The translations under genes and the position numbers were made by a program. Positions 15,733 through 24,001 of a DNA stretch of 44,227 nt are shown here, piece by piece. Source of the DNA: Dehalococcoidia bacterium (GTDB lineage Bacteria; Chloroflexota; Dehalococcoidia; Lucifugimonadales; UBA3495); assembly GCA_002724585.1 (NCBI GenBank), contig PBPE01000033.1, positions 1-44,227 on the forward strand. The letters run 5' to 3'. The notes under the pieces were generated by a model, which was not told the origin of the DNA, ran no database searches, and was given only the letters and a program-made list of their open reading frames with translations. Within the stretch, counting starts at the first letter, position 1. Each line of letters begins with the position of its first letter.

Positions 15733-16536
15733 ATTCTGTTAAATATAATCTCTAAAACATATCGAAGCTCCAAGCTACTCACATGCATACTTGTTTTAAT
15801 ATTTGCATGGAGCTTCACGGCTATAGATTGGAGTAACCCGATCTTACACACTGGAGGATGGCAATCATTTATAAAATTCCTATCAGCATTATTCCCACCA
15901 GAATTATCGCCTGCTTTTCTAATACTATGCGTTAAAGCGACCTGGCAAACAATAGTATTTGCAGTGACTGGTATGTCAATCGCTTTTCCTCTAGGCCTTA
16001 TCCTAGGAATAATTGCTTCGGGAAAAATAATCGACGACGATTCTCATTTGAAGGTATGGGTAATAGTGCCCACTAGGTTTTTACTGGCGCTCATGAGATC
16101 TATTCATGAGCTTGTCTGGGCAGTTCTGTTAGTAGCTGCATTAGGTCTCTCCCCGCTTGCAGCGATAGTGGCATTGGCAATTCCGTATGCTGGCATTTTA
16201 GGACGAATATATGCTGAATTATTACAAGACACCCCCTCCCAGCCGATCTTAGCCCTAAAATCCACAGGGGCTTCGCCATTTAAGATCATCTGTTATGGAC
16301 TATTACCATTATCATTACCCGACATGCTTGGGTATACATTTTATCGATTCGAATGCGCTATACGAGCTGCAGCAATATTGAGTTTTATAGGAATACAGGG
16401 CATCGGGTACCAAATACAGTTGTCACTGCATGATCTATTATTTAACCAAGTATGGACACTGCTAATTTTCCTGCTGGTTTTGATAGTGGTAGTAGATTTC
16501 TGGAGCGGTAAACTCCGAAGAAGCCTAACAGAATGA
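15733..16536 (+). CDS. ABC transporter permease, PhnE type, with non-standard start or frameshift
   Basis: Inner-membrane permease. The track begins at ATG 15964, but the same frame is open back to 15733 and encodes a first membrane span ('LTCILVLIFAWSFTAIDW') and a periplasmic segment as expected for PhnE, so the true protein is about 267 aa. No ATG, GTG or TTG lies in that upstream part; the candidates are ATT 15733 or CTG 15736. The ATGAAT at 15729, which would overlap the ATPase stop just as ATG overlaps at the next gene, is out of frame; removing one T restores it. So either a rare start codon or a single-base insertion. Further in are 'RSIHELVWAVLLVAALGL' and the EAA loop 'ALKSTGASPFKIICYGLLP'. 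Confidence 0.8.
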   Translation: MLLNIISKTYRSSKLLTCILVLIFAWSFTAIDWSNPILHTGGWQSFIKFLSALFPPELSPAFLILCVKATWQTIVFAVTGMSIAFPLGLILGIIASGKIIDDDSHLKVWVIVPTRFLLALMRSIHELVWAVLLVAALGLSPLAAIVALAIPYAGILGRIYAELLQDTPSQPILALKSTGASPFKIICYGLLPLSLPDMLGYTFYRFECAIRAAAILSFIGIQGIGYQIQLSLHDLLFNQVWTLLIFLLVLIVVVDFWSGKLRRSLTE

Positions 16537-17405
16537 ATTATTTTACAAATAAATTAAGACTTATGATCTATAAAAAGACCCCAATCTCATTCACCCACTT
16601 GTCTTTTATACTGATTTGCGCCATTGCAATTGCAGCTTGGACAACAATATTTATTCAAGGCGATACTGGATTCTTAGACTTATTTATTAGTCAAACATGG
16701 TCAAACGCTTCTCGCTTTGCATCAAACATGGCTGGAGTAAATCACACAGAAACTCCTGCTTTCTTAATTCTAGACAGGTGGATAGATACAGGGATATTAG
16801 CTTATGAAACTCTGTGCATGAGTATTATCGCGATATTTATTTCCGGATTACTTGCTATCACTACTATGCTGCCGGCAGCACGTAATATATCGATAGGACA
16901 AAGCACTTCAGTTTCCGGTACCATATCTTATTACACAGTACGCCTAAGTTATGCGTTTTCTCGCGCGGTACCCGAATTGATATGGGCTCTCATAATAGTA
17001 TTTTTCTTGTCCCCAGGAGTTCTAGCGGGGGCTTTAGCGTTGGCACTACATAACTTTGGAATCATTGGACGTCTCACCGCAGAGACGGTTGAAAACATAG
17101 ATACAAAGCCAATAGACGCTTTAAAATCTAACGGAGCCAGTAACGTCCAAATATTCCTTTATGGAATTCTCCCACAAACTCTCCCTCAGTTCCTGACGTA
17201 CTCCCTTTATAGGTGGGAAGTGATAATAAGGACCACCGTGGTCATTGGATTTGTGGGAGCAGGTGGATTAGGGAAAGAATTCATACTCAGACTAAACTGG
17301 TTCCACTACACAGACGTAAGTTTAATAATTGTGTGGTATATCATGCTAGTGACCGCTGTCGATATAATAAGTTTTTGGCTACGTAAATTGGCAAGATTCG
17401 AATGA
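16533..17405 (+). CDS. ABC transporter permease, PhnE type (second subunit)
   Basis: 290-aa inner-membrane permease with about six spans, the second permease of the same importer. The conserved 'SRAVPELIWALIIVFFL' and EAA loop 'ALKSNGASNVQIFLYGILP' parallel those of the first permease, pointing to an old duplication. The C-terminus has 'VGAGGLGKEF', typical of PhnE. ATG overlaps the previous TGA by four bases (ATGA), indicating coupled translation. Two separate permeases are also found in some phosphonate systems (PhnE1/PhnE2). Ends 33 bases before the opposing DUF3800-like gene with no terminator seen. Confidence 0.88.
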   Translation: MNYFTNKLRLMIYKKTPISFTHLSFILICAIAIAAWTTIFIQGDTGFLDLFISQTWSNASRFASNMAGVNHTETPAFLILDRWIDTGILAYETLCMSIIAIFISGLLAITTMLPAARNISIGQSTSVSGTISYYTVRLSYAFSRAVPELIWALIIVFFLSPGVLAGALALALHNFGIIGRLTAETVENIDTKPIDALKSNGASNVQIFLYGILPQTLPQFLTYSLYRWEVIIRTTVVIGFVGAGGLGKEFILRLNWFHYTDVSLIIVWYIMLVTAVDIISFWLRKLARFE

Positions 17406-17437
17406 GTAGAATAACAGCTATTTCACTACGCGAACGA

Positions 17438-18208
17438 CTAATAAAATTGGACTGGATATATAACTTGGATCACACGTCCATCTTGAAGAGCGTCAAAATA
17501 AGAATGGCTATCATCGGGATTTTGAAGCCATCTCCTTACAAAATAAGCACATAGATTAGCAAGCTGCGTGCAGACAGAATACTCAGACTGAACGTAACAG
17601 AAATTCTCCAAGACCGCAGGAGATGGTATTTCCTCTTCCTGGTGTAAGAACTGATTCATAAACTCCGGGGCAACAGATTTTCCCTGTCCTGCAACGATCA
17701 AGCTGTAGTCTCGAACAGGTAAATCTGATTCCATGATATTTTCGTGACCGATAGCACTCATATTGGTTTCATCGACAAACAAATTTAAAGCCATCAAAAA
17801 CTTACTAATCGTTATTTCAGAAGGACTACCCAAAAATGAGTAAGGGCTATCTGTTCTCGACTTGGCAGTCACAAACTCTTCTTTATTTATGTAGGCGATA
17901 ATTGCCGGGACTTCTCTGCGCAATAAAATATCCAAGCAATCTTGAATCAAATCGGCTCTTTTTTGTGGGTTCCAAGAAGTGAAAAAGCCTGTTCCCTGGT
18001 AGACATCTCGAGGATTGATATGACTCGGAGTACCCGGTTCGCCTAAAGGGCTACCAAAATGACGCCGACACAAAGCGTTGAATTCGCCATTCATGGATAT
18101 ACACTGACCTTCGTGAACGAGAAGTCCTAGATGAACATGATGACGCTGATTCGAGTCATTAAAGCTATTGCCAGTATCCCCAGACTCGCCCATATAGACC
18201 AGGTACAT
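17438..18208 (-). CDS. DUF3800-like protein lacking the conserved acids
   Basis: 256-aa protein resembling DUF3800, a probable RNase H-fold family of unknown role. The N-terminus reads 'YLVYMGESGDTGN' where the family has '(F)xDESGdtg', and the C-terminal motif is 'QLANLCAYFVRRW' where the family has 'QLADxxAxxxRR'. Both conserved Asp residues, presumed catalytic, are therefore replaced (by Gly and Asn). The rest is intact and the gene has a proper GGAGG six bases before its ATG, so it is not an obvious pseudogene. It is monocistronic and convergent with the permease genes. Function unknown. Confidence 0.7.
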   Translation of the reverse strand: MYLVYMGESGDTGNSFNDSNQRHHVHLGLLVHEGQCISMNGEFNALCRRHFGSPLGEPGTPSHINPRDVYQGTGFFTSWNPQKRADLIQDCLDILLRREVPAIIAYINKEEFVTAKSRTDSPYSFLGSPSEITISKFLMALNLFVDETNMSAIGHENIMESDLPVRDYSLIVAGQGKSVAPEFMNQFLHQEEEIPSPAVLENFCYVQSEYSVCTQLANLCAYFVRRWLQNPDDSHSYFDALQDGRVIQVIYPVQFY

Positions 18209-18302
18209 GCTATACCTCCACTGAATGTTTTAATCCAACGTCAATCGGACCCTAATCGGATAATATCGCATTAAATTAAAAAGGTAGAAACCGAGAAGTA
18301 GA

Positions 18303-18956
18303 TTATTCCCCGTCAGCGGAACCACCTGAGTCAGAACTGTCTGTCGCAGTTTCTTCACCGGCTCCACCATCCGTAGCCATTGGCTGAGAATGACGCGTAA
18401 CTTCGATTCGTACTACCATTTCTTCACTATCTGTAACTATTGTGATATTGCTTGGGACCTTAACATCTCCAGCTCTAAGAACAGACGATGTTTCCGTCAT
18501 CCCGTTGATATCAACTTCTATTTCCGATGGAATTTCTAATGGCAAAGCTTCCACCAATATTTCTCGCATCTGAAGGGCCGCAGTCCCACCGGCTAACCTT
18601 GCTCCTAAAGCTTCTCCCGTCAGAACAAGCGGCACCAAGGATGTAACCTTTTGGTTGGCCGCAACCGCGAGAAAATCTACATGTAATATATCCCCTCGAA
18701 CAGGATGCCATTGGACTTCCCGAGCAAAAGTAAGCTGCTCATCGCCTTCCCCATCCACTGACACAGTTATAGGGGTAGTTCCCCCCGAACTTGCCAACGC
18801 TCTCACAATCTCTTTTTGTGCGCACTGTAATGCCCTTGACTCAATCTCTGGACCATACAGATGCACTGGGATAATTCCTTCCTGACGTAATCGTTTCACT
18901 TTCTTCCCGATTACATCACGGACCTGCAGTTGTATTTTTACGGCTTCTGTAGTCAT
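18303..18956 (-). CDS. rplY: 50S ribosomal protein bL25 (Ctc type)
   Basis: 217-aa long-form bL25/CTC protein, which binds 5S rRNA in the large subunit. The N-terminal L25 domain shows 'VIGKKVKRLRQEGIIPVHLYG' (about 15-35) and 'WHPVRGDILHVDFLAV' (about 83-98). It is followed by the TL5/Ctc beta-domain and an acidic, Ser/Gly-rich tail ending in 'SSDSGGSADGE'. GGAG upstream of the ATG. Its usual partner pth is not adjacent here. Monocistronic as far as can be seen. Confidence 0.93.
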   Translation of the reverse strand: MTTEAVKIQLQVRDVIGKKVKRLRQEGIIPVHLYGPEIESRALQCAQKEIVRALASSGGTTPITVSVDGEGDEQLTFAREVQWHPVRGDILHVDFLAVAANQKVTSLVPLVLTGEALGARLAGGTAALQMREILVEALPLEIPSEIEVDINGMTETSSVLRAGDVKVPSNITIVTDSEEMVVRIEVTRHSQPMATDGGAGEETATDSSDSGGSADGE

Positions 18957-19164
18957 ACTACCGATTCTCCTTCTACGCTAAGAGTCAATATCAACAACTG
19001 ACTCTCGAGCTAACAAGACAAGTGTACCAAAGTTAGGGATTCAATGATATCATCCGGGGTATAGCTTGAAAACCTTTATTGATCATTCGCAATCTACCAA
19101 TACGCTTGTCTGTTCCTTATAGTCACCTAAGACTGCTCGGTTAAGATTGACAGTTACGCTATCA

Positions 19165-19179
19165 TTGTTCTGGGAACAA
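19165..19179. promoter_or_regulatory. Operator-like palindrome
   Basis: Perfect inverted repeat TTGTTC-TGG-GAACAA in the 264-base intergenic region between bL25 and the alpha/beta hydrolase. A TTGACA at 19147 has no good -10 after it. No regulator is recognisable. Confidence 0.25.
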
Positions 19180-19220
19180 CCTTAAGGTTTTAGCAAGTAG
19201 GTTCAAATGGAGGTTAGGAT

Positions 19221-20123
19221 ATGGCATCACACTCACTAGGTCTGACTTTACATCAAGCAGCTCGGGAAAAGGGTGTCCCATTTACGCTCGAAAATGAACC
19301 TACAGATCACGAAGTTACATTACACGGAATGAAATTCCACTACCTTGAGTGGGGAGAGCCAACTAAACCTCTTATTGTCATGCTTCACGGCGGTTCCCAG
19401 CAGGCCCACAGTTGGGACTTCGTTAGTCTGCCATTATCCGAAAACTATCACATTCTAGCTCTAGACCAGCGCGGCCATGGCGATAGCGCCTGGGCTAGCG
19501 ACGGGGACTATTCTACAGAAGGGCACCAAACAGATATAGACGCCTTTGTATCTAACCTAGGTTTAAGCGGGTTTCATCTCATTGGACATTCCATGGGAGG
19601 AAGAAACAGCTATGTCTGGGCTTCTAGTAATTCAGAAAAACTACGCTCACTTACAATAGTGGATACCGGGCCAGAAGCACAACACAGAGGACGAAATAGA
19701 ATTCAAAATTTCAGGGAATTGCCTGATGAGCTTGATTCTTTTGAAGATTTCGCCAACAGGGTTCAGGAATACACCGGAAGAACTCGTGAACAGACCCTAG
19801 GTGCCTTGAAATATAGCATACGCGAACGTGAAGACGGAAAATGGACATGGAAATACGACAAATTACTCAGGACACCAGGACACCAAACACCCCAGCCTAG
19901 CTCCGAACAACTATGGGAAGCCGTCGCTAAGATAACCTGTCCAACTCTAGTAGTTCGAGGTGGCAATAGCGATATATTTGCACACGAAACCATGGAAAAA
20001 ATGAGCCAAGTCATTCCTAATTGCTCTACAGTAACGGTGCCGAATGCGGGACATTTAGTAGCAGGCGACAACCCTACTGATTTTCTGGCCGCAGTTAACA
20101 GTTTTTACAGCACGATCAAATAA
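19221..20123 (+). CDS. Alpha/beta hydrolase
   Basis: 300-aa alpha/beta-hydrolase-fold enzyme. The oxyanion region is 'VMLHGGSQQAHSWD' (about 53-66), the nucleophile elbow 'GHSMGG' (Ser near residue 123), the acid 'RGGNSDIF' and the catalytic His 'PNAGHLV'. The complete triad indicates an active hydrolase, with an unknown ester, lactone or C-C substrate. The first 25 residues are an extra helical segment. GGAGG precedes the ATG by about 8 bases. It is convergent with the SnoaL-like gene. Confidence 0.88.
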   Translation: MASHSLGLTLHQAAREKGVPFTLENEPTDHEVTLHGMKFHYLEWGEPTKPLIVMLHGGSQQAHSWDFVSLPLSENYHILALDQRGHGDSAWASDGDYSTEGHQTDIDAFVSNLGLSGFHLIGHSMGGRNSYVWASSNSEKLRSLTIVDTGPEAQHRGRNRIQNFRELPDELDSFEDFANRVQEYTGRTREQTLGALKYSIREREDGKWTWKYDKLLRTPGHQTPQPSSEQLWEAVAKITCPTLVVRGGNSDIFAHETMEKMSQVIPNCSTVTVPNAGHLVAGDNPTDFLAAVNSFYSTIK

Positions 20124-20152
20124 GCTTTCTACAATGGTCATAAGGCCTTGAT

Positions 20153-20548
20153 TTAGATATTCGGCGATGCATGATGAACGACGAGTTTCCAGCCAGAATC
20201 TGATCGGCAAAATACATTTGTCGCAATAACGCCAAAGTTATTGGCGCGACCTTGCAGTACGCTAGTAATATTCTCAACACATGTAACCCAGCCGCAATCT
20301 CCATCAGTATCTATCGCCAAATACTGTATATTGAAATGCATCAAAGAAGCATTTTCAAAAATGCCTTGCCAGCTGACTCGGATTTGATCCCATCCCGACA
20401 GTGGCCTCCATCCCGGATGAATGCAGAGTGCCCTTCCAGATATCTCGCAAATTGCGTCCATTTTATCGATATCTAAAGAACCAAATGCTTCATAAAATGT
20501 TTCGTTAGCCTGTCTTAGGCTTTCTATATCTGAATGGTCAGACAGCAT
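20153..20548 (-). CDS. SnoaL-like / DUF4440 (NTF2-fold) protein
   Basis: 131-aa protein with an NTF2-like cone fold. The helical start 'IESLRQANETFYEAFGSLD' is followed by 'HPGWRPLSGWDQIRVSW', a pattern repeatedly seen in SnoaL_3 proteins, and the terminal 'GWKLVVHHAS' strand. Members bind small hydrophobic ligands or act as isomerases; the role here is unknown. AAGGAG six bases before the ATG. It lies 24 bases downstream of the LLM oxidoreductase stop on the same strand and may be cotranscribed with it. Confidence 0.85.
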   Translation of the reverse strand: MLSDHSDIESLRQANETFYEAFGSLDIDKMDAICEISGRALCIHPGWRPLSGWDQIRVSWQGIFENASLMHFNIQYLAIDTDGDCGWVTCVENITSVLQGRANNFGVIATNVFCRSDSGWKLVVHHASPNI

Positions 20549-20572
20549 AACAGACTCCTTGAGGTTAAAAAA

Positions 20573-21418
20573 CTACGTAAGAACCTTACTAGCAATTCCG
20601 CGAAGAGACTCTAAGGCCGGTTCTTCAGAAGCTGTCGCCAGTCTAACCATCACTCTATTAGCTCCGGCGTCTTCAAAAGCCTTCAACAATTCTGCATCAG
20701 CAGGTTGTCCATACACTGATATCGATATGCTATTGGGATCACGTCCTCGTTCTTTACAAAGCTTATCGATTTCGCCGCGACCCAATCGTACATCCTCCGG
20801 CGTGACTCGATTCGGCATCCAACCATCTCCCCAATTCACCACCCTACGAAATACATTTTTCGCCATGCCTCCGATTAAAACTGGTGGATGTGGTTTTTGA
20901 ATTGGCTTAGGCATACAAATTACTGACGGAAAATCAATCAAATCCCCATGAAACTCAGCTTCTTCTTGAGTCCATAGTTCCTTCATAGCAAGAATAGACT
21001 CTCGAGTATATTTAACCCTGTCCTTAAAATCGATCCCAAACAATTCAGTCTCTTCCTTTAACCAACCAGTTCCAATGCCAAACAAAAAGCGCCCTTTTGA
21101 GCAATAATCTAGTGAAGCTATCTCTTTAGCCAACAGGAGTGGATTTCTCTCTGGTATTAAGCATATTCCAGTTGCAAGTTTCAGGGTTGTTGTTACCATA
21201 GATGCCCGAGCCAAAGCGATAAACGGGTCAATTATATTGTAGTACTCATCTGGCAGGACTCCATCTGCACTTCCAGGCCATTTAGTTTTATTACCGGCTG
21301 GGATCACTGGATGCTCTGGAACCCACAGAGATTCAAACCCTAATTTTTCACAGTTCTCCGCCAGTACCGCCGAATCTATCGATGTACCGGTAACGAACAT
21401 TGCAATGCCTATATCCAT
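20573..21418 (-). CDS. LLM-class flavin/F420-dependent oxidoreductase
   Basis: 281-aa TIM-barrel oxidoreductase of the bacterial luciferase-like family; members use F420 or FMN. Motifs are 'GFESLWVPEHPVIP' near residue 33, 'GKGRFLFGIGTGW'-type 'SKGRFLFGIGTGWLKEE' near 108, and 'KPIQKPHPPVLIGG' near 165. The N-terminus MDIGIAMF is the usual first strand; I start at ATG 21418 with GGAGGG three to four bases upstream, 16 codons inside the track's start. Substrate unknown. A perfect terminator separates it from the NIPSNAP gene upstream. Confidence 0.88.
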   Translation of the reverse strand: MDIGIAMFVTGTSIDSAVLAENCEKLGFESLWVPEHPVIPAGNKTKWPGSADGVLPDEYYNIIDPFIALARASMVTTTLKLATGICLIPERNPLLLAKEIASLDYCSKGRFLFGIGTGWLKEETELFGIDFKDRVKYTRESILAMKELWTQEEAEFHGDLIDFPSVICMPKPIQKPHPPVLIGGMAKNVFRRVVNWGDGWMPNRVTPEDVRLGRGEIDKLCKERGRDPNSISISVYGQPADAELLKAFEDAGANRVMVRLATASEEPALESLRGIASKVLT

Positions 21419-21464
21419 ATTCCCTCCAGCCCTGTTTGGAGATCTGCCTATCACGATATCTAAC

Positions 21465-21508
21465 AAAAAAGGATCGCATGGTCATATATGACCATGCGAT
21501 CCTTTTTT
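21465..21508. terminator. Perfect 44-base palindromic terminator
   Basis: 22-base arms with AAAAAAGG outside and GGATCGCATGGTCAT as core; the minus-strand RNA ends in a U-tract. It follows the NIPSNAP stop by 15 bases. Confidence 0.9.
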
Positions 21509-21523
21509 ACAATCCCTACCTGT

Positions 21524-22141
21524 CTAGTGCATTGGAGAGAAAGCAGATGGTATCAAAACCTTATTCTCTTGCTTCACTAGAAATTCTCTAGTAGGCGGTG
21601 GCCAGTGCTCAGTTGCACCAGCTTCAGCCCTTATACGGTTACGTTCTTCCAAATCTTTATATGGCCAAATATGCACCCACTTGTTAAGACCGCCTAATTC
21701 GGTATACATTCCTGCGGCCAAAGGAGAAAATTCTTCTCTATGCGGCACGGAGTTCCCCCACCGCTTCAATACTTCTCCCATGGAACCTGGTTGATACGTA
21801 TAACTTCTCATTTCATATACATTGCCTAGAGCCTGATCACCGCCCAACGGGCGCATGAAATCTGCGGGTATAAATATCTCCGACTCCATATTGATAATTA
21901 ACCCATCACTCTTTGGCGGCCAGTTAGGATCTTTGCCCGCTTCCTCTCTAATTTTTGTTCTTTCATCCAAATCCGCATAGGGCCACACGTGAATGACCTG
22001 GTTAAGGGGACCAATTTCCGTATGCCAAAAAGCGGCCAGTTTTGAATATTTTTCTCTATGCGGCAAGGCTTCTGCAAAGTTAGCCTCAAACTGAGGAACT
22101 CCTCCGGGTTTCAGAGTATACGTACGTACTTCATATATCAT
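21524..22141 (-). CDS. NIPSNAP family protein, two tandem domains
   Basis: 205-aa protein made of two NIPSNAP domains (dimeric alpha-beta barrel fold), residues about 1-100 and 105-200. Each has the family start 'YEVRTYTLKPGG' / 'YEMRSYTYQPGS', the middle 'HTEIGPLNQVIHVWPY' / 'YTELGGLNKWVHIWPY' and a 'R.KIREEAGKD..WPP'-like segment. The two copies are clearly related, so the gene arose by internal duplication. Function is not established in bacteria. Monocistronic, with its own terminator; GAGG lies about 10 bases upstream of the ATG. Confidence 0.9.
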   Translation of the reverse strand: MIYEVRTYTLKPGGVPQFEANFAEALPHREKYSKLAAFWHTEIGPLNQVIHVWPYADLDERTKIREEAGKDPNWPPKSDGLIINMESEIFIPADFMRPLGGDQALGNVYEMRSYTYQPGSMGEVLKRWGNSVPHREEFSPLAAGMYTELGGLNKWVHIWPYKDLEERNRIRAEAGATEHWPPPTREFLVKQENKVLIPSAFSPMH

Positions 22142-22248
22142 TAGAATCCAACCTCTTTACAAATTTAAGGTCCTAGGACCGATCGGGCCAAGTGTAGCAA
22201 AAAGGGACTATCCCAGCAAATAAGTCCTTAAGACCACATGTCTTATTT

Positions 22249-23421
22249 TTAGCTTAGATAACCGATATGTCTACGAAGGCTCAAGCTCGCTGGCAGAATC
22301 AATAGCGTGGCCACTCCCATAACTATGACAGTAAAATCCAGATCGTATATATCCGCTATAAAGCCGTATACCAACGGTGCCAATATTGTTCCAATTTCGT
22401 TAGTTGTATAGAAAAATCCATAAAGGCGGGCTCTGCGGTGTAGCGGCACCAAAGACGCTACTGAAGCATACAAAGCAGATGATGTGCCATTAAGTCCAAT
22501 GCCCATAATCGCTAAAATAGGGATCAGCGCCATCGGCGGCACAACCAATGTTGCTATCAATAATACAGCAGTAAGACCTTTGGTCGCCCAAATAAGACTT
22601 ACAGCACTGAATTTGTCACCTAGCCAACCTACGACATATTTCCCAACTGCGCCACCACCAAATAATATCACTAGCAGTATACTGATCTGAGCAGGTTCCA
22701 TGCCTTTTGCATGCATAATGAACGGAAGGAATACTAACGCTGAAGACCTAGTGGCACTGTCCAAAACTCCGATACCACTAAGAGTTACAAATCCTGCCAT
22801 ATTGGTCCGCCCACCATCAGATAAAACTGTATCTTTTGTCACGGGCTCCGGCCTGCCAATATCAACGGCTTTTTTGAATGGAGCACAAAAGACCATAAAT
22901 ACAAGGGCACAAATACCAGTAATTAATAAAGTTGCTCTCCAGCCGAAAGGAATGGCAAGCAAAGCGAAAGCAGGCGCCACCATCTTACCCAAGTCTCCTG
23001 AGAAATTCACCGTGCCAACAGCTTTTGATACACCTCTTTCATCATACGCACGAGACACCATACTCGAACCGAGCGGATGTTGCGTCCCTCCGCCTAACCC
23101 TCCAACAAAAGAAACAACTAATAGCAAAGGAAACACTGAGCATAACGCCATCGCCATGAGGCCTATTGAAACCCACGCATTTCCCAGTAAGAGCAACCAG
23201 AATTCGCCGGTCGTCTCAGCAAGTATGCCAACCGGAATCTGAAACACTGCTGTTGCCCCAGTAAAAACTGATCGCAACAATCCTACTTCAGCATACGACA
23301 AGCCAAGATCGTCCTTTATCGCCGGCAATAAAGGTACCAACAAGGCAAAGAACAGATCACTCCAAACGTGCATCACAGACGAGAATATAAGGACATATCT
23401 AGGAACTGTTGGAGTTGGCAC
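22249..23421 (-). CDS. Major facilitator superfamily transporter
   Basis: 390-aa inner-membrane protein with about twelve hydrophobic segments in two halves, as in MFS transporters. Visible marks are 'LPAIKDDLGLSYAEVGLLRSVFTGATAVFQIPVG' (helices 1-2), the loop 2-3 region 'AETTGEF', and 'GGLGGGTQHPLGSSMVSRAYDERG' between helices 4 and 5, the latter recalling the fosmidomycin-resistance/NarK-like subgroup. Substrate unknown. The GTG start has no clear Shine-Dalgarno; the next methionine falls inside helix 1. Confidence 0.88.
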   Translation of the reverse strand: MPTPTVPRYVLIFSSVMHVWSDLFFALLVPLLPAIKDDLGLSYAEVGLLRSVFTGATAVFQIPVGILAETTGEFWLLLLGNAWVSIGLMAMALCSVFPLLLVVSFVGGLGGGTQHPLGSSMVSRAYDERGVSKAVGTVNFSGDLGKMVAPAFALLAIPFGWRATLLITGICALVFMVFCAPFKKAVDIGRPEPVTKDTVLSDGGRTNMAGFVTLSGIGVLDSATRSSALVFLPFIMHAKGMEPAQISILLVILFGGGAVGKYVVGWLGDKFSAVSLIWATKGLTAVLLIATLVVPPMALIPILAIMGIGLNGTSSALYASVASLVPLHRRARLYGFFYTTNEIGTILAPLVYGFIADIYDLDFTVIVMGVATLLILPASLSLRRHIGYLS

Positions 23422-23509
23422 TATAGCACTAGTAGACAGAAACCCCCCATAACTATCTCTTGAATTTCGGAAAAGTTACACCTAGACGAACATTTAGTCA
23501 AATCCTCTT

Positions 23510-23539
23510 TTGACATGGATAACCAAAGAGACCTATCAT
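23510..23539 (+). promoter_or_regulatory. Sigma-70-type promoter of queF
   Basis: TTGACA (23510-23515), 18 bases, TATCAT (23534-23539, 5/6). It overlaps the track's proposed queF start and places transcription start near 23546, consistent with the TTG at 23573 as the real start. I see no preQ1 riboswitch. Confidence 0.6.
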
Positions 23540-23572
23540 ATCGTCATAATAATCCCCATAGGAGAATCTAAA

Positions 23573-23992
23573 TTGGCCACCATTGGTGAATTAAAAAACC
23601 AGTACCATCAACTAGACCAAGAACTTTCATGGAAGTCCGAAGAGGCTATCGAAAGTTCCTGCCTATTAGCCTTTAATTACGAATACACCGATCAGGACAC
23701 CGAGGTTAAGATTGACACTGATGAATTCACCGCTGTCTGCCCGTGGACTGGTTTACCAGATTATGGGACGTTGTATATTGATTACATACCATCCTCTAGT
23801 TGCATAGAACTAAAGTCCCTAAAATTCTACTTGCTTTCATATCGGGACGTAGGAATAGTTCAGGAACATGCAGTAAATCGCATACTGAACGATCTTGTTG
23901 ATCTATGCAAACCTAAAAGTATGAAGATCACTCTTGATTATAAAACTCGAGGGGGAATACACACGTCCGTCTCGGTTGAACACAATACGTAG
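23573..23992 (+). CDS. queF: NADPH-dependent 7-cyano-7-deazaguanine (preQ0) reductase
   Basis: Converts preQ0 to preQ1 in queuosine tRNA modification. The short single-domain QueF type shows 'FTAVCPWTGLPDYGTLYIDY', with the thioimide-forming Cys56 and Asp63, and 'CIELKSLKFYLLSYRDVG', with the substrate Glu79. 'HAVNRILNDL' carries the next conserved His. The start TTG 23573 has AGGAG eight bases upstream and lies behind the promoter, giving 139 aa; the track's start lies on the -35 box. It is followed nine bases later by the queuosine-precursor transporter gene. The other queuosine genes are not in the window, so the organism may salvage preQ0. Confidence 0.93.
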   Translation: MATIGELKNQYHQLDQELSWKSEEAIESSCLLAFNYEYTDQDTEVKIDTDEFTAVCPWTGLPDYGTLYIDYIPSSSCIELKSLKFYLLSYRDVGIVQEHAVNRILNDLVDLCKPKSMKITLDYKTRGGIHTSVSVEHNT

Positions 23993-24001
23993 GGGGCGTA
24001 A

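Noticed and set aside
22700-23242. 180-aa plus-strand ORF
   Set aside because: Antisense shadow of the MFS transporter with low-complexity composition and no family resemblance.
23422-23572. preQ1 riboswitch before queF
   Set aside because: No H-type pseudoknot-like arrangement is visible, and the leader after the predicted transcription start is only about 27 bases.
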